A DNA stretch of 64,000 bases from JACKNG01 sp040220855. GTDB taxonomy: Bacteria; Pseudomonadota; Gammaproteobacteria; Ga0077536. The position numbers were made by a program, and so were the translations under genes. The DNA lies in contig JAVJVZ010000002.1 in NCBI GenBank assembly GCA_040220855.1, forward strand, positions 21,165 through 85,164. Reading direction: 5' to 3'. The notes beneath the pieces are model-generated. The model did not search any database, had not been told where the DNA came from, and worked only from the letters and a program-made list of their open reading frames with translations. Below, one piece after another: positions 17,328-26,643 of the stretch; the stretch's first letter is position 1, and each line of letters opens with the position of its first letter.

Positions 17328-17579
17328 GCGTTATCGATTTCCCTGTAGCACGGGTTGGTGATTGCACGCGCCGGTTGGTGGCGCGGGCGGGGCGGCTGCT
17401 TCGCACCAGTCGACGCCACGACTGCGCAACGTCTTCCAGCCGGCCGCGTCGCGGAACGACGGCGGACGTCCGCCCTAGCGGCCGCATGTGCGGAGACTTG
17501 AAGCGCGCGGCGACGCACGCGGTATGCTGGCGCCCGCCGCTCGCGGGCGGCGCATCGAAGCAAGCCGAGGATCTCGCCC

Positions 17580-18611
17580 ATGAACGTCCCCGTCCCGGAA
17601 GGTATCGCAGCGGTGCCGGTCAGCGCGTGGCTGGCTGCGCATGTGCCCGGGCTGACCTTGCCGCTCGATTTCCGGCTCATCGCCGGCGGACATTCCAACC
17701 TCACCTATGGCTGTACCGATGCCAGCGGGTCGACCTGGGTGCTGCGCCGCCCACCGCTCGGCCACGTGCTGGAGTCGGCCCACGACATGGCCCGCGAGCA
17801 CCGCATCATCAGCGCCCTGGCGGACAGCGCCGTCCCCGTCGCGCCGGTACGCGGGCTGTGCGAGGATCGCGCCGTCAACGGCGCGCCTTTCTACGTGATG
17901 GATTTCGTCGAGGGCGACGTGCTGCACGACCGCGACGCCGCGGCACGTCTGCCGATGGCCGAGCGCCGTGCGCTCGGGGAGCATGTCGTCGACGTGCTCG
18001 CCAGCCTGCATGCCATCGACCCCGCCGCGGTCGGGCTCGGTGACCTCGGCCGCCACGATGGCTACATCGCGCGCCAGCTGCGGCGCTGGACGCGCCAGTG
18101 GGAGGCGACGACGACGCATCCGATCCCGGCCATGGAAGCGTGCGCGCGCCTGCTCGCCGAGCGCATGCCGGCGCAGGCCGGTGTCGCCATCGTGCACGGC
18201 GACTACCGGCTCGGCAATTTCATCGTCGGCGAGGGCCGCATCCGCGCGGTGCTCGACTGGGAGCTGTGTACGCTGGGCGACGCGCTCGCAGACCTCGGTT
18301 ACCTCCTCAATGCCTGGCCCGGACCGGGTGAGACCATCGCCGGCGTCGACGAGCACGTGCCGACCGTGGCCGGCGGTTTCCTGACGCGTGCCGAACTGCT
18401 CGATGCCTATGCCCGTGCCAGCGGCCGCGACGTCTCGCGCATCGATTATTACCGCGCATTCTCGTTCTGGCGCATCGCGGCGATTCGCCAGGGGGTGTAC
18501 AAGCGCTACCTCGAAGGCGCCATGGGCAGCGCAGCCGAGGTCGACCTCGATCTCTTCAAACGCAGTGTCGAACGCTGCGCCGAGGCGGCACTCGCCCTGC
18601 TCGATGGCTGA
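17580..18611 (+). CDS. APH-family phosphotransferase (acyl-CoA dehydrogenase-associated type)
   Basis: 343 residues with the aminoglycoside-phosphotransferase fold. Nucleotide-binding GGHSNLTYG near residue 36, catalytic loop VHGDYRLGNFIV and metal-binding VLDWELCTLGDALADLGYL are all present. This pattern matches the kinase-like family fused or linked to acyl-CoA dehydrogenases (ACAD10/11 type) rather than antibiotic-resistance enzymes, so its substrate is likely a hydroxyacyl-CoA or similar metabolite. It precedes the pca operon by 78 bases on the same strand, but nothing ties it functionally to aromatic breakdown. Confidence 0.85.
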   Translation: MNVPVPEGIAAVPVSAWLAAHVPGLTLPLDFRLIAGGHSNLTYGCTDASGSTWVLRRPPLGHVLESAHDMAREHRIISALADSAVPVAPVRGLCEDRAVNGAPFYVMDFVEGDVLHDRDAAARLPMAERRALGEHVVDVLASLHAIDPAAVGLGDLGRHDGYIARQLRRWTRQWEATTTHPIPAMEACARLLAERMPAQAGVAIVHGDYRLGNFIVGEGRIRAVLDWELCTLGDALADLGYLLNAWPGPGETIAGVDEHVPTVAGGFLTRAELLDAYARASGRDVSRIDYYRAFSFWRIAAIRQGVYKRYLEGAMGSAAEVDLDLFKRSVERCAEAALALLDG

Positions 18612-18689
18612 ACGGGGCCGCCACCGCTTGATCGCGCAGGGGCGGAAGCAGGCATAATCCAGCGCACACGGGCGCCAACGCAGGGGAGC

Positions 18690-19361
18690 ATGATCGACAA
18701 GCGCTACGCGAGTGCGGCGGCGGCCATCGCCGACTGCGCGGATTTGCACGACGGCGCGGTGGTGCTGGTCGGCGGCTTCGGCGACGCCGGCGTGCCCGGA
18801 CACCTGCTCGACGCCGTGCGTGAGAGTTGCGTGCGCGAGTTGACCGTTGTGAGCAACAACGCCGGCGCCGGTGACTATGGCCTCGCGCAGCTCATCGCGA
18901 CCGGCTGCGTAGCGAAAATGGTCTGTTCGTTTCCGCGCTCGAGCGGCTCGGTGGTCTTCGAGGAACTCTACGCCGCCGGGCGCATTGCGCTCGAGATCGT
19001 GCCGCAGGGTACGCTCGCCGAACGCATCCGCGCAGGCGGGGCCGGGATCCCGGCCTTCTACACGCCGACCGCGTATGGCACACCGCTCGCCGAGGGCAAG
19101 GAGACGCGCGACTTCGACGGCCGCCATTACGTGATGGAGCGCGCCATCCGCGGCGACCTCGCCCTGGTCCACGCCGCCAGTGGCGATCGCTGGGGTAATC
19201 TCACTTACGCCAAGACCGCGCGCAACTTCAATCCCGTGATGGCGATGGCCGCGAACACCACCATCGCGGAAGTGCGCGAAACGACAGCCATGGTCGACCC
19301 CGAGGCGGTCGTCACGCCGGGCATCTTCGTCGATCGCATCGTCGAGGTAGGCCACCCATGA
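18690..19361 (+). CDS. pcaI: 3-oxoadipate CoA-transferase subunit A
   Basis: 223 residues. With PcaJ it moves CoA from succinyl-CoA to 3-oxoadipate in the beta-ketoadipate pathway. GGFGDAGVPGHLLDAV near residue 27 is the CoA-transferase family I subunit A signature, followed by the NNAGAGDYGLAQL segment. A succinyl-CoA:acetoacetate transferase would look similar, but the following pcaHG, pobA, pcaB and pcaC genes settle the pathway. First gene of the operon; its stop overlaps pcaJ by four bases. A weak CATAAT element lies about 35 bases upstream of the start. Confidence 0.88.
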   Translation: MIDKRYASAAAAIADCADLHDGAVVLVGGFGDAGVPGHLLDAVRESCVRELTVVSNNAGAGDYGLAQLIATGCVAKMVCSFPRSSGSVVFEELYAAGRIALEIVPQGTLAERIRAGGAGIPAFYTPTAYGTPLAEGKETRDFDGRHYVMERAIRGDLALVHAASGDRWGNLTYAKTARNFNPVMAMAANTTIAEVRETTAMVDPEAVVTPGIFVDRIVEVGHP

Positions 19362-20032
19362 GGCCGCTCTCTGCCGGTGACATCGCACGGCGCGTCGCCG
19401 CCGACATCAGTGACGGCGCCTACGTCAATCTCGGCATCGGCATGCCGATGCTGGTCGCCGACCACATCCCGGCCGGGCGCGAGTTCGTGCTGCACTCCGA
19501 GAACGGCCTGCTCGGCATGGGACCGGCGCCGGCAGCGGACGCGGTCGACCCCGATCTCACCAACGCCGGCAAGCAGCCGGTCACGATTCGCCCGGGCGGC
19601 GCCTACTTCCACCATGCCGATTCCTTCGCCATGATTCGCGGCGGGCACATCGACGTCTCGATCCTCGGTGCCTACCAGGTCGCGGCGAACGGCGACCTCG
19701 CCAACTGGGCGTTGCCGGGACCCAAGCCGCCGGCGGTCGGCGGTGCGATGGATCTCGTCGCCGGCGCGCGCGCCGTGTGGGTGATGCTGACCAGCCACGT
19801 CGCCAAGGACGGTTCACCCAAGCTGGTCGAACGCTGCAGCTTGCCGTTGACCGGTCTCGCCTGCGTCGATCGCGTCTACTCCGACCTCGCGGTGATCGCG
19901 GTCACCGCGGATGGCTTCCTCGTCACCGACCTGCTCGCGGGGCTTGCCGAAGACGAGCTCGCCGCGCGCACCGGTGCGCCCCTACGCTTCGCGCCCGACT
20001 GCCGCAGGCTGCGCGCCGGGGACGCGTCGTGA
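19358..20032 (+). CDS. pcaJ: 3-oxoadipate CoA-transferase subunit B
   Basis: 224 residues. Subunit B carries the catalytic glutamate, here in LHSENGLLGMGPAP; YVNLGIGMPMLVADHI near the N-terminus is the family signature. ATGA overlap with pcaI and GTGA overlap with pcaH show translational coupling, which fits the equal amounts needed for the heteromer. Confidence 0.9.
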   Translation: MRPLSAGDIARRVAADISDGAYVNLGIGMPMLVADHIPAGREFVLHSENGLLGMGPAPAADAVDPDLTNAGKQPVTIRPGGAYFHHADSFAMIRGGHIDVSILGAYQVAANGDLANWALPGPKPPAVGGAMDLVAGARAVWVMLTSHVAKDGSPKLVERCSLPLTGLACVDRVYSDLAVIAVTADGFLVTDLLAGLAEDELAARTGAPLRFAPDCRRLRAGDAS

Positions 20033-20733
20033 GCGACTTCCGCCCCGTGCCGCCAGGCGTCTACCCGTCCAACGACTGGCCGGACTACCGCTCCACCGCG
20101 CGGCGTGCGCCGCGCCAGCCGGCCGTCGCCATTCCGCATACGGTCTCGGAGACGACCGGCCCGGGATGGGGCGCCGAGCGGCTGCGCGCCGACGCCACCG
20201 ATCTCACCCGCCCGAGCGCAGGCGGCGTCGCGCAGGGACAGCGCATCCTGGTGCACGGGCGCGTCTGCGACGAGTACGGGCGAGCGATCGGCGGTGCGCT
20301 GATCGAGGTCTGGCAGGCCAATGCCGCGGGACGCTATCGGCACGACAACGATCGTCACGACGCACCGCTCGATCCGTACTTCATCGGTGCCGGCCAATGC
20401 CTGACCGACGCTGCCGGCTGCTACGCGTTCCACACTATCGAACCCGGCGCTTATCCGTGGGGTAACCACGACAACGCCTGGCGCCCGCGACACATCCATT
20501 TCTCGCTGTTCGGCAATGCCTGGGGCAGTCGTCTCGTCACCCAGATGTATTTCCCGGGCGATCCGCTCCTGCCACGCGATCCGATCTTCATGGGCGTACC
20601 GGATACGCAGGCGCGCGAACGCCTGGTTTCGGCGTTCGATCCCGTTCGCACCGAGCCCGGCCAGGCGCTCGCCTACCGCTTCGATATCGTGCTGCGCGGG
20701 CCGAGCGAGACGCCATGGGAGAACCGCCCGTGA
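20029..20733 (+). CDS. pcaH: Protocatechuate 3,4-dioxygenase beta chain
   Basis: 234 residues from the GTG at 20029, which overlaps the pcaJ stop. It carries the non-haem Fe(III) site that cleaves protocatechuate between the hydroxyl groups to 3-carboxy-cis,cis-muconate. All four expected ligands can be placed: Tyr in GRYRHDNDRH, Tyr in GAYPWGN, and two His in RPRHIHF. The N-terminal VYPSNDWPDYRSTA segment is typical of beta chains. The much longer frame opening at 19777 overlaps pcaJ and is rejected. The partner alpha chain follows directly. Confidence 0.93.
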   Translation: MSDFRPVPPGVYPSNDWPDYRSTARRAPRQPAVAIPHTVSETTGPGWGAERLRADATDLTRPSAGGVAQGQRILVHGRVCDEYGRAIGGALIEVWQANAAGRYRHDNDRHDAPLDPYFIGAGQCLTDAAGCYAFHTIEPGAYPWGNHDNAWRPRHIHFSLFGNAWGSRLVTQMYFPGDPLLPRDPIFMGVPDTQARERLVSAFDPVRTEPGQALAYRFDIVLRGPSETPWENRP

Positions 20734-21266
20734 ACCGGTTGACGCCGTCGCAGACGGTCGGCCCGTATTTCCATCTCGGCCTCGACTGGCCACACGCACA
20801 GCGCCTGGTCGATGAACATACGCCGGGCCAGCGCCTGCTGCTGACCGGCCACGTGCTCGACGGTGAAGGCGCGGCAGTGCCCGACGCGCTGATCGAGATC
20901 TGGCAGGCCGATGCCCGCGGTCATTACGCCCCACCCGGCGCGCCTGGCTTTCGCGGCTTCGGACGCGCCGCCGTCGATGGCGACGGTCGCTACGCGTTCG
21001 AGACTATCCGGCCCGGCGCGGTCGCCGATCCGCTCGGTCCATTGGCGCCGCACGTCAACGTCGCGGTGTTCGCGCGGGGCCTCCTGACGCATCTCTACAC
21101 GCGCCTCTACTTCGCCGACGAGGCCACCGCCAATGCCGCCGATCCCGTGCTCGCGCGCGTGCCGGCGGCACGCCGCGAGACGCTGCTGGCGCACCATGAC
21201 GGCGACGCCTGGGTGTTCGACATCCGCCTGCAGGGACTGCACGAGACGGTGTTCCTGGATGTCTGA
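20730..21266 (+). CDS. pcaG: Protocatechuate 3,4-dioxygenase alpha chain
   Basis: 178 residues from the GTG at 20730, which overlaps the pcaH stop and gives the family-like N-terminus NRLTPSQTVGPYF. An ATG at 20715 is the alternative and adds five residues. The alpha chain has the same fold as PcaH but lacks the iron site, as expected; it helps shape the active site. LLLTGHVLDGEG and ALIEIWQADARGHY match the family. The stop overlaps pobA by eight bases. Confidence 0.92.
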   Translation: MNRLTPSQTVGPYFHLGLDWPHAQRLVDEHTPGQRLLLTGHVLDGEGAAVPDALIEIWQADARGHYAPPGAPGFRGFGRAAVDGDGRYAFETIRPGAVADPLGPLAPHVNVAVFARGLLTHLYTRLYFADEATANAADPVLARVPAARRETLLAHHDGDAWVFDIRLQGLHETVFLDV

Positions 21267-22431
21267 GGAGCGCGTCGCGGTCTGCATCGTCGGCGCTGGC
21301 CCGGCTGGCCTGATGCTCGGCCGCCTGCTCGGCCTCGCGGGTATCGACCACGTCATCCTCGAGCGTCGCAGCCGCGCCCACGTCGAGGGACGCATTCGCG
21401 CCGGTATCCTCGAACACGGCAGTGTGAGTCTGCTCGAGGAGGCCGGCGTGGCCACGCGCCTTGCGCGCGAAGGGCTGGTCCACGACGGTGTCGAACTGGC
21501 CTGGGGGGCACATCGCCTGCGCATCGACTTCCGCCGACTGACCGGCAAGGCGGTCACGGTGTACGGCCAGACCGAGATCACGCGCGACCTGAATGCGGCC
21601 CTCGATGCCGCCGGCAGTCGCGTGCTGTACGAGTGCGACGATGTCACGCTGACCGACCTCGACGGTGCACTTGCGCGCGTGCGCTGTCGGCACGCCGATC
21701 ACGAGCAGGTGTTCCGCTGCGACTACGTCGCCGGCTGCGACGGCTATCACGGTATCTCGCGCCAGCGTATTCCGGCCGCGGTGCGGCGCGACTACGAGCG
21801 GGTCTACCCGTGCGGCTGGCTTGGCCTGCTCGCGGACACGCCACCGGTCGCGGACGAACTCGTCTATGCCAGCCACCCGCGCGGCTTCGCACTGTGCTCG
21901 ATGCGCTCGCCGACGCGCAGCCGCTACTACGTGCAGGTCGGCAGCGCGGAGCGCGTCGAGGACTGGCCTGACGAACGCTTCTGGAGCGAGCTCGCACGGC
22001 GCCTGCCGCCGGACGTCGCGGCCGGTCTCGTCACCGGGCCGGCGCTCGAGAAGAGCATCGCGCCGCTGCGCAGCTTCGTCACCGAGCCGTTGGCCTACGG
22101 TCGCCTGTTTCTGGCCGGCGACGCGGCCCACATCGTGCCGCCGACCGGTGCCAAGGGACTCAACCTGGCGCTGGCCGACGTCCGCGCGCTGGCCGTGGCC
22201 CTGGTTGCCGCCCTGCGTGATGGCGAGCCAACGGCGCTGGCGGAGTATTCCGCCACGCGTCTCGCCGCGGTGTGGAAGGCCGAACGCTTCTCCTGGTGGT
22301 TTACCGCCGTCACGCATCGTCTCGACGAAGAGGCGTTCAGCGCGCGCCTGCAGCAGGCCGAACTCGACTACCTGGCGGGCTCGCCGGCGGCGCAGGCGAG
22401 CCTCGCCGAGAACTACGTCGGGCTGGCATGA
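21259..22431 (+). CDS. pobA: 4-hydroxybenzoate 3-monooxygenase
   Basis: 390 residues, the usual PobA length. FAD-dependent hydroxylation of 4-hydroxybenzoate to protocatechuate, the substrate of PcaHG. FAD-binding GAGPAGLMLG near the N-terminus, the second FAD/NADPH motif CDGYHGISR and the third, GDAAHIVPPTGAKGLN, are present. The N-terminal ERRSRAHVEGRIRAGILE block is characteristic of PobA. It starts inside the end of pcaG, so the whole 4-hydroxybenzoate route is one transcript. No pobR or pcaK is seen nearby. Confidence 0.93.
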   Translation: MSEERVAVCIVGAGPAGLMLGRLLGLAGIDHVILERRSRAHVEGRIRAGILEHGSVSLLEEAGVATRLAREGLVHDGVELAWGAHRLRIDFRRLTGKAVTVYGQTEITRDLNAALDAAGSRVLYECDDVTLTDLDGALARVRCRHADHEQVFRCDYVAGCDGYHGISRQRIPAAVRRDYERVYPCGWLGLLADTPPVADELVYASHPRGFALCSMRSPTRSRYYVQVGSAERVEDWPDERFWSELARRLPPDVAAGLVTGPALEKSIAPLRSFVTEPLAYGRLFLAGDAAHIVPPTGAKGLNLALADVRALAVALVAALRDGEPTALAEYSATRLAAVWKAERFSWWFTAVTHRLDEEAFSARLQQAELDYLAGSPAAQASLAENYVGLA

Positions 22432-22456
22432 GCCGGGCAGGCGGTGTGCGCGAGGT

Positions 22457-23845
22457 ATGAGCGGTCACCTCGACGACGACTACCTCTCTGCACCGGCGGT
22501 AGCGGCCTGTTTCAACGCCGAAGCGATGAGTCGGCACATGCTCGCCTTCGAGGCGGCGCTCGCCGCGGTCGGTGGTGAACTCGGCGTCATTCCGCCGGCC
22601 GCGGTCAGCGTCATCGCGCGTTGCGCCGACCGCTTCGTGCCCGATTACCTTGCCCTGCGCGAGGCCACTGTCGCGGCCAGCAATCCTGCCATTCCGTTGG
22701 TCGCCGCGCTGACCGCGGCGGTCGCCGCCGAGGATCCCGAGGCGGCGCGTTACGTGCACTGGGGCGCGACCAGCCAGGACGTCATGGACACCGCCACCAT
22801 GCTCGCCGCGCGCGCGGCGGGCGTGCATCTCGAGCGCGAGCTCGAGCGCGTTTGCGCCCTGCTGTCAGCGCTCGCCGATCGACACCGCGCGACACTCCTG
22901 GCCGCGCGCACGCTGGCCCAGCTGGCCGGCCCCACCACCTTCGGGCTGCGTGCCGCCGGCTGGTTGGCCGGCCTGGCCGGCGCACAGGCGCGGCTGCGCG
23001 CGCTGCTGCCACGGCTGCCGGTACAGTGTGGCGGCGCCTGCGGCACGCTGGCCGCCTTCGGTGACGCGGGTGCCGAGGTGCCTGCGCGTCTGGCTGGCAG
23101 GCTCGGTCTGGCCCCGAGCCCGCCGTGGCACACCGAGCGCGGCATGGTGCGCGAGCTCGCCGCCACGCTGGCGGACATCTGCGCGGCGGCGGGCAAGGTC
23201 GGCAGCGATCTCGTGCTGATGATGCAGCGCGAGGTCGGCGAACTGCGCGAGGCCGCGGCGCCTGGCCGTGGCGGCTCCAGTGCGCTGCCTCACAAGCGCA
23301 ACCCGGTCGCCGCCATCGCTGTCGTCGCCTGCGCGCGCCGCGCGCCCGGCGAGCTGGCCACCGTGTTCTCCTGCTTCGACCAGTGGCACGAGCGCGCCGC
23401 CGGAGCCTGGCATGCCGAGACGCCGGCGCTGGTGTCGTTGGCCAAGCTTACCGGTGGCTCGCTCGTGCAGCTCGTGCGCGCCCTCGACGGGCTCGAGGTC
23501 GATGTTGCTGCCATGCGTCGCCATCTCGATGCCGACGGTGGCGTGGCCATGAGCGAGGCCGTCAGCACGGCGCTTGCACCGGCGCTCGGCCGCGCCGCCG
23601 CGCAGGCATTGGTACGGCGCGCGGCGGCGCAGGCGCACGACAGCAGCCGCCCGTTCGGCGAGGTGTTGGCCGAATACGACGCGGTGCGCGACCATCTCGG
23701 TGTCGACGGGCTTGCCGACGCACTCGACCCGGGTGCCTTTCTCGGTGCCGCCGACCACTTCGTCGCGCAGGCGCTCGCGCGCGCCGGTGCGCCCTCACCC
23801 GACCTGCAACGGCGCGACCGCGCCGAGGAGGACGACGATGGATGA
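22457..23845 (+). CDS. pcaB: 3-carboxy-cis,cis-muconate cycloisomerase
   Basis: 462 residues of the fumarase/aspartase superfamily. The signature GRGGSSALPHKRNPVAAI holds the catalytic serine loop; HWGATSQDVMDTA is the substrate-binding block. It turns the PcaHG product into 4-carboxymuconolactone. The ATG at 22457 lies 25 bases past pobA; the long frame upstream is a shadow of pobA. Its 3' end overlaps pcaC by eight bases. Confidence 0.92.
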   Translation: MSGHLDDDYLSAPAVAACFNAEAMSRHMLAFEAALAAVGGELGVIPPAAVSVIARCADRFVPDYLALREATVAASNPAIPLVAALTAAVAAEDPEAARYVHWGATSQDVMDTATMLAARAAGVHLERELERVCALLSALADRHRATLLAARTLAQLAGPTTFGLRAAGWLAGLAGAQARLRALLPRLPVQCGGACGTLAAFGDAGAEVPARLAGRLGLAPSPPWHTERGMVRELAATLADICAAAGKVGSDLVLMMQREVGELREAAAPGRGGSSALPHKRNPVAAIAVVACARRAPGELATVFSCFDQWHERAAGAWHAETPALVSLAKLTGGSLVQLVRALDGLEVDVAAMRRHLDADGGVAMSEAVSTALAPALGRAAAQALVRRAAAQAHDSSRPFGEVLAEYDAVRDHLGVDGLADALDPGAFLGAADHFVAQALARAGAPSPDLQRRDRAEEDDDG

Positions 23846-24224
23846 CGAGCAACGCCGCGCAGCCGGCATGAACACGCGCAAGGCGGTACTCGGCGACGCG
23901 CACGTCAAGCGCGCCGAGGCTGGGCGCAATCCCTTCAACGCCGACTTCCACGATCTCATCACGCGCTACGCCTGGGGCGACATCTGGCAGCGCGAAGGGC
24001 TCGATCGCCGCACGCGCAGCTTCATCACGCTCGCCATGCTGCTCGCGCTGGGGCGCGACGAGGAGTTCGTGCTGCACGTGCGTGGCGCTTTGAACAACGG
24101 TCTTTCGCGCGAGGAGATTCGCGAACTCCTGATGCATGCGGCGGTGTATTGCGGTGTGCCGGCGGCCAACCACGGTTTCCGCCTGGCGCTCGAGACCTTT
24201 CACGCCATCGATGCCGAGTTCTGA
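23838..24224 (+). CDS. pcaC: 4-carboxymuconolactone decarboxylase
   Basis: 128 residues, typical for stand-alone PcaC. The N-terminal GMNTRKAVLGDAHV and the AhpD-like core RSFITLAMLLALGRDEEF and EIRELLMHAAVYCGVPAAN are family-diagnostic. It yields 3-oxoadipate enol-lactone. The next enzyme, PcaD, is not fused here (PcaCD fusions exist in other bacteria) and is not encoded downstream. Confidence 0.92.
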   Translation: MDDEQRRAAGMNTRKAVLGDAHVKRAEAGRNPFNADFHDLITRYAWGDIWQREGLDRRTRSFITLAMLLALGRDEEFVLHVRGALNNGLSREEIRELLMHAAVYCGVPAANHGFRLALETFHAIDAEF

Positions 24225-24272
24225 GCGGCGCCTGGTACGGCCCGCGCGGCTGACGCGTGCCGGCATGCTTCG

Positions 24273-25382
24273 ATGATGCGCGGTGTGCTGCGTCTGCTCG
24301 GCCGGTGCGCCGTCGTCGTCGTGGCGGCCCTCGGCGTGCTCGCGGGCGTGATCGCGAGCACGCCCGCGCGTGCCCCGGCGACCCTGCCGCCACCGGGCTC
24401 CGTGCTCGATATGCATGCGCACATCGCCGGCCTCGGGGAGGGCTGCGACGGTTGTTTCGTCACCGACGCGCTCGTCGACAGCTACAAGTTCGCCTTCTAC
24501 CTGCGCGCCTTCGGCACCGACGCCGACGAGATGGCGCGTCACGGTGACGATATCACCGCACTGCGGCTGCGCGAGCACATCCGCACGTCACGCTACGTGA
24601 CCGGCGCCGTTTTGCTCGCGCTCGACGGCGTCATCTCGCCCGACGGCACGCTGGATCGGGCTGCAACCCAGGTCCATGTGCCGAATGACTATGTCGCGCA
24701 GCTCGCGCGCGAGCACGCGGAGTTCGCTTACGGCGCGAGCATCAACCCCTACCGCCGCGACGCCCTTGCACGGCTCGACGCGGCGGCGGCCGACGGCGCG
24801 GTGCTGGTCAAGTGGATTCCGGCCATCATGGGCATCGATCCCGCCGATCCGGCACTCGATGGGTTCTACGCGCGGCTGGTTGCGCTCGACCTGCCGTTGC
24901 TCGTGCATGTCGGTGACGAGAATGCCTTCCATCACGCCGACAACCGCCTCGGCGATCCGCAGCGGCTGGTCCGCCCGCTCGAAGCCGGTGTGCGAGTGAT
25001 TGCCGCGCACCTCGCCACCACCGGCGACAATGCCGGCGAAGAGAATTTCTCTCGCCTGCTGCCGATGTTTGCGCGCTATCCCAATCTTCAAACCGAGGAG
25101 TCGAGCCTGACCCAGGTGAACAAGCTCGGGTACCTCGGTCGCGCGCTCGCCGTGCCCGGCCTGGCCGGGCGGATGCTGCACGGTAGTGACTGGCCACTGC
25201 AGTTCTTTCCGCTGGTGTGGGCGTGGTGGCAGCTCGGCCGGGCGCCCCTCGCCGAGCTGCGCTATGCCGCCGCGCTCGACAACCCGCTCGACCGCGATAT
25301 CGCGATCAAGGCCGCCCTCGGCGTGCCGGCCGCGGTGTTCACCCGCGCATCCACGCTGCTTGCTCGCGGCGCGCAGCCGTGA
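24273..25382 (+). CDS. Amidohydrolase-family protein, membrane-anchored or exported
   Basis: 369 residues. A hydrophobic N-terminal segment (about 10-32) suggests a signal anchor or signal peptide. The TIM-barrel metal motif DMHAHIAG follows, then LLVHVGDEN, VIAAHLATTG and GSDWPLQFF, the usual metal-ligand loops of the amidohydrolase 2 family. Those enzymes are hydrolases or decarboxylases (for example of carboxylated aromatics). It follows pcaC by 48 bases on the same strand, so it may be cotranscribed, but its exported form makes a cytoplasmic pathway role unlikely. Substrate unknown. Confidence 0.78.
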   Translation: MMRGVLRLLGRCAVVVVAALGVLAGVIASTPARAPATLPPPGSVLDMHAHIAGLGEGCDGCFVTDALVDSYKFAFYLRAFGTDADEMARHGDDITALRLREHIRTSRYVTGAVLLALDGVISPDGTLDRAATQVHVPNDYVAQLAREHAEFAYGASINPYRRDALARLDAAAADGAVLVKWIPAIMGIDPADPALDGFYARLVALDLPLLVHVGDENAFHHADNRLGDPQRLVRPLEAGVRVIAAHLATTGDNAGEENFSRLLPMFARYPNLQTEESSLTQVNKLGYLGRALAVPGLAGRMLHGSDWPLQFFPLVWAWWQLGRAPLAELRYAAALDNPLDRDIAIKAALGVPAAVFTRASTLLARGAQP

Positions 25383-25632
25383 CCCGCGGCGACGCGCGCT
25401 GCGTGTACACTGCACCCCGCCTGCCCTGATGTGACGCCATGCCGGCGGTATCGTGCCGGCACCCGAGCCTCGCAACCGACTCCGGACCATGCACAGGAAG
25501 CTGCCGAGCAAGCTCTGCACGAGTGCCCGCGCCACGCACCGCAGGCCGCGTACGCCGTCCCGCCCGCACGTGTCGTGCATGCCGGGCAATGCTGCGTGGA
25601 AACCACGTGCCTTGACTGTGGCCACCCGCGCA

Positions 25633-26643
25633 ATGTCCCTTCGTCCGCTCCTTTTTGCTGTGCTCCTGGCCTTCACCGCGAGCCTGCTCGCCGCCTCGCC
25701 GACGGCGGTGCGCGTGGCCACCCTGGACAGCATCGCGTTGCATCCGCAACGCGGCGCACCGGCCACCGTGACGAGCGCCAGCGCGACCGAGCTCAGCGCC
25801 GAGATCGCTGCGCGCGTCATCGAGTTCGTGCCGGCGATCGGTGACGTGGTGCCACGCGGTGACCTGATTGCCCGCCTCGACTGCCGTGATTACCAGCATG
25901 CGCTCGACATCGCGCGCGCGGACCTGGCGGAACTCGAGGCGCGTCTCGAACTCGCTGAGCGGCGTCTCGAGCGCGCGCGCGAGCTGGCCGCGCGCCAATC
26001 GCTGGCGGCGGAGGCGCTCGACGAGCGCGCTGCCGAGCGTGCCGTGGTGGTTGCCCAGGTCGCCGGTGCGCGCGCGCGCATCGCCCGCGACGAAGTCGCG
26101 GTGAGCCGCTGCACGATCACGAGCCCGTTCCGCGCGCTGGTGCGCGAGCGTCTCGCACCGCGTGGCCAGTACGTCGCCGTCGGCGAGCCGGTCGCGCGCG
26201 TCATCGATCTCGACGACGTCGAGCTTGTTGCGGACGTCGGCGCCGACGATGTCGCTGCCATCGAGGCCAGCGACACGCTCGAATTCATCACCGCCGGGCG
26301 TCACTACCCGGTCGAGCTGCGTGTCGCGGTGGCGGCGATCACGACCGCGACGCGCAGCCGCGAGCTGCGCCTGGCCTTCGCCGGTGCGGCGCCGCTCAGC
26401 GGTACCGCGGGGGAACTGGTGTGGCGTGACACGCGCGCACACGTGCCCGGTGCGGTGCTGGTGCGGCGCGGCGACGTGCTCGGCCTGTTCGTTGCCGACG
26501 CCGGCCACGCCCGCTTCGTCGCGTTGCCGCAAGCGCAGGCCGGCCGGGCCAGCGCGGTCGAGCTGCCGGCTACCGCCGTGATTGTCGTCGAAGGTCAGCA
26601 CGGTCTCACCGATGGCGACGCCATCGCACCGCTCGACGACTGA
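25633..26643 (+). CDS. RND efflux membrane-fusion protein
   Basis: 336 residues from the ATG at 25633, which places a signal-like segment (SLRPLLFAVLLAFTASLLAA) at the very start. A lipoyl-like half motif, an alpha-helical hairpin rich in A, E, L and R (about 90-150) and a beta-barrel domain follow the periplasmic-adaptor plan. In-frame codons back to 25453 add an R/P-rich tail and are rejected. Its stop shares bases with the RND start, so adaptor and pump are translationally coupled. An outer-membrane factor is not encoded nearby. Confidence 0.87.
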   Translation: MSLRPLLFAVLLAFTASLLAASPTAVRVATLDSIALHPQRGAPATVTSASATELSAEIAARVIEFVPAIGDVVPRGDLIARLDCRDYQHALDIARADLAELEARLELAERRLERARELAARQSLAAEALDERAAERAVVVAQVAGARARIARDEVAVSRCTITSPFRALVRERLAPRGQYVAVGEPVARVIDLDDVELVADVGADDVAAIEASDTLEFITAGRHYPVELRVAVAAITTATRSRELRLAFAGAAPLSGTAGELVWRDTRAHVPGAVLVRRGDVLGLFVADAGHARFVALPQAQAGRASAVELPATAVIVVEGQHGLTDGDAIAPLDD

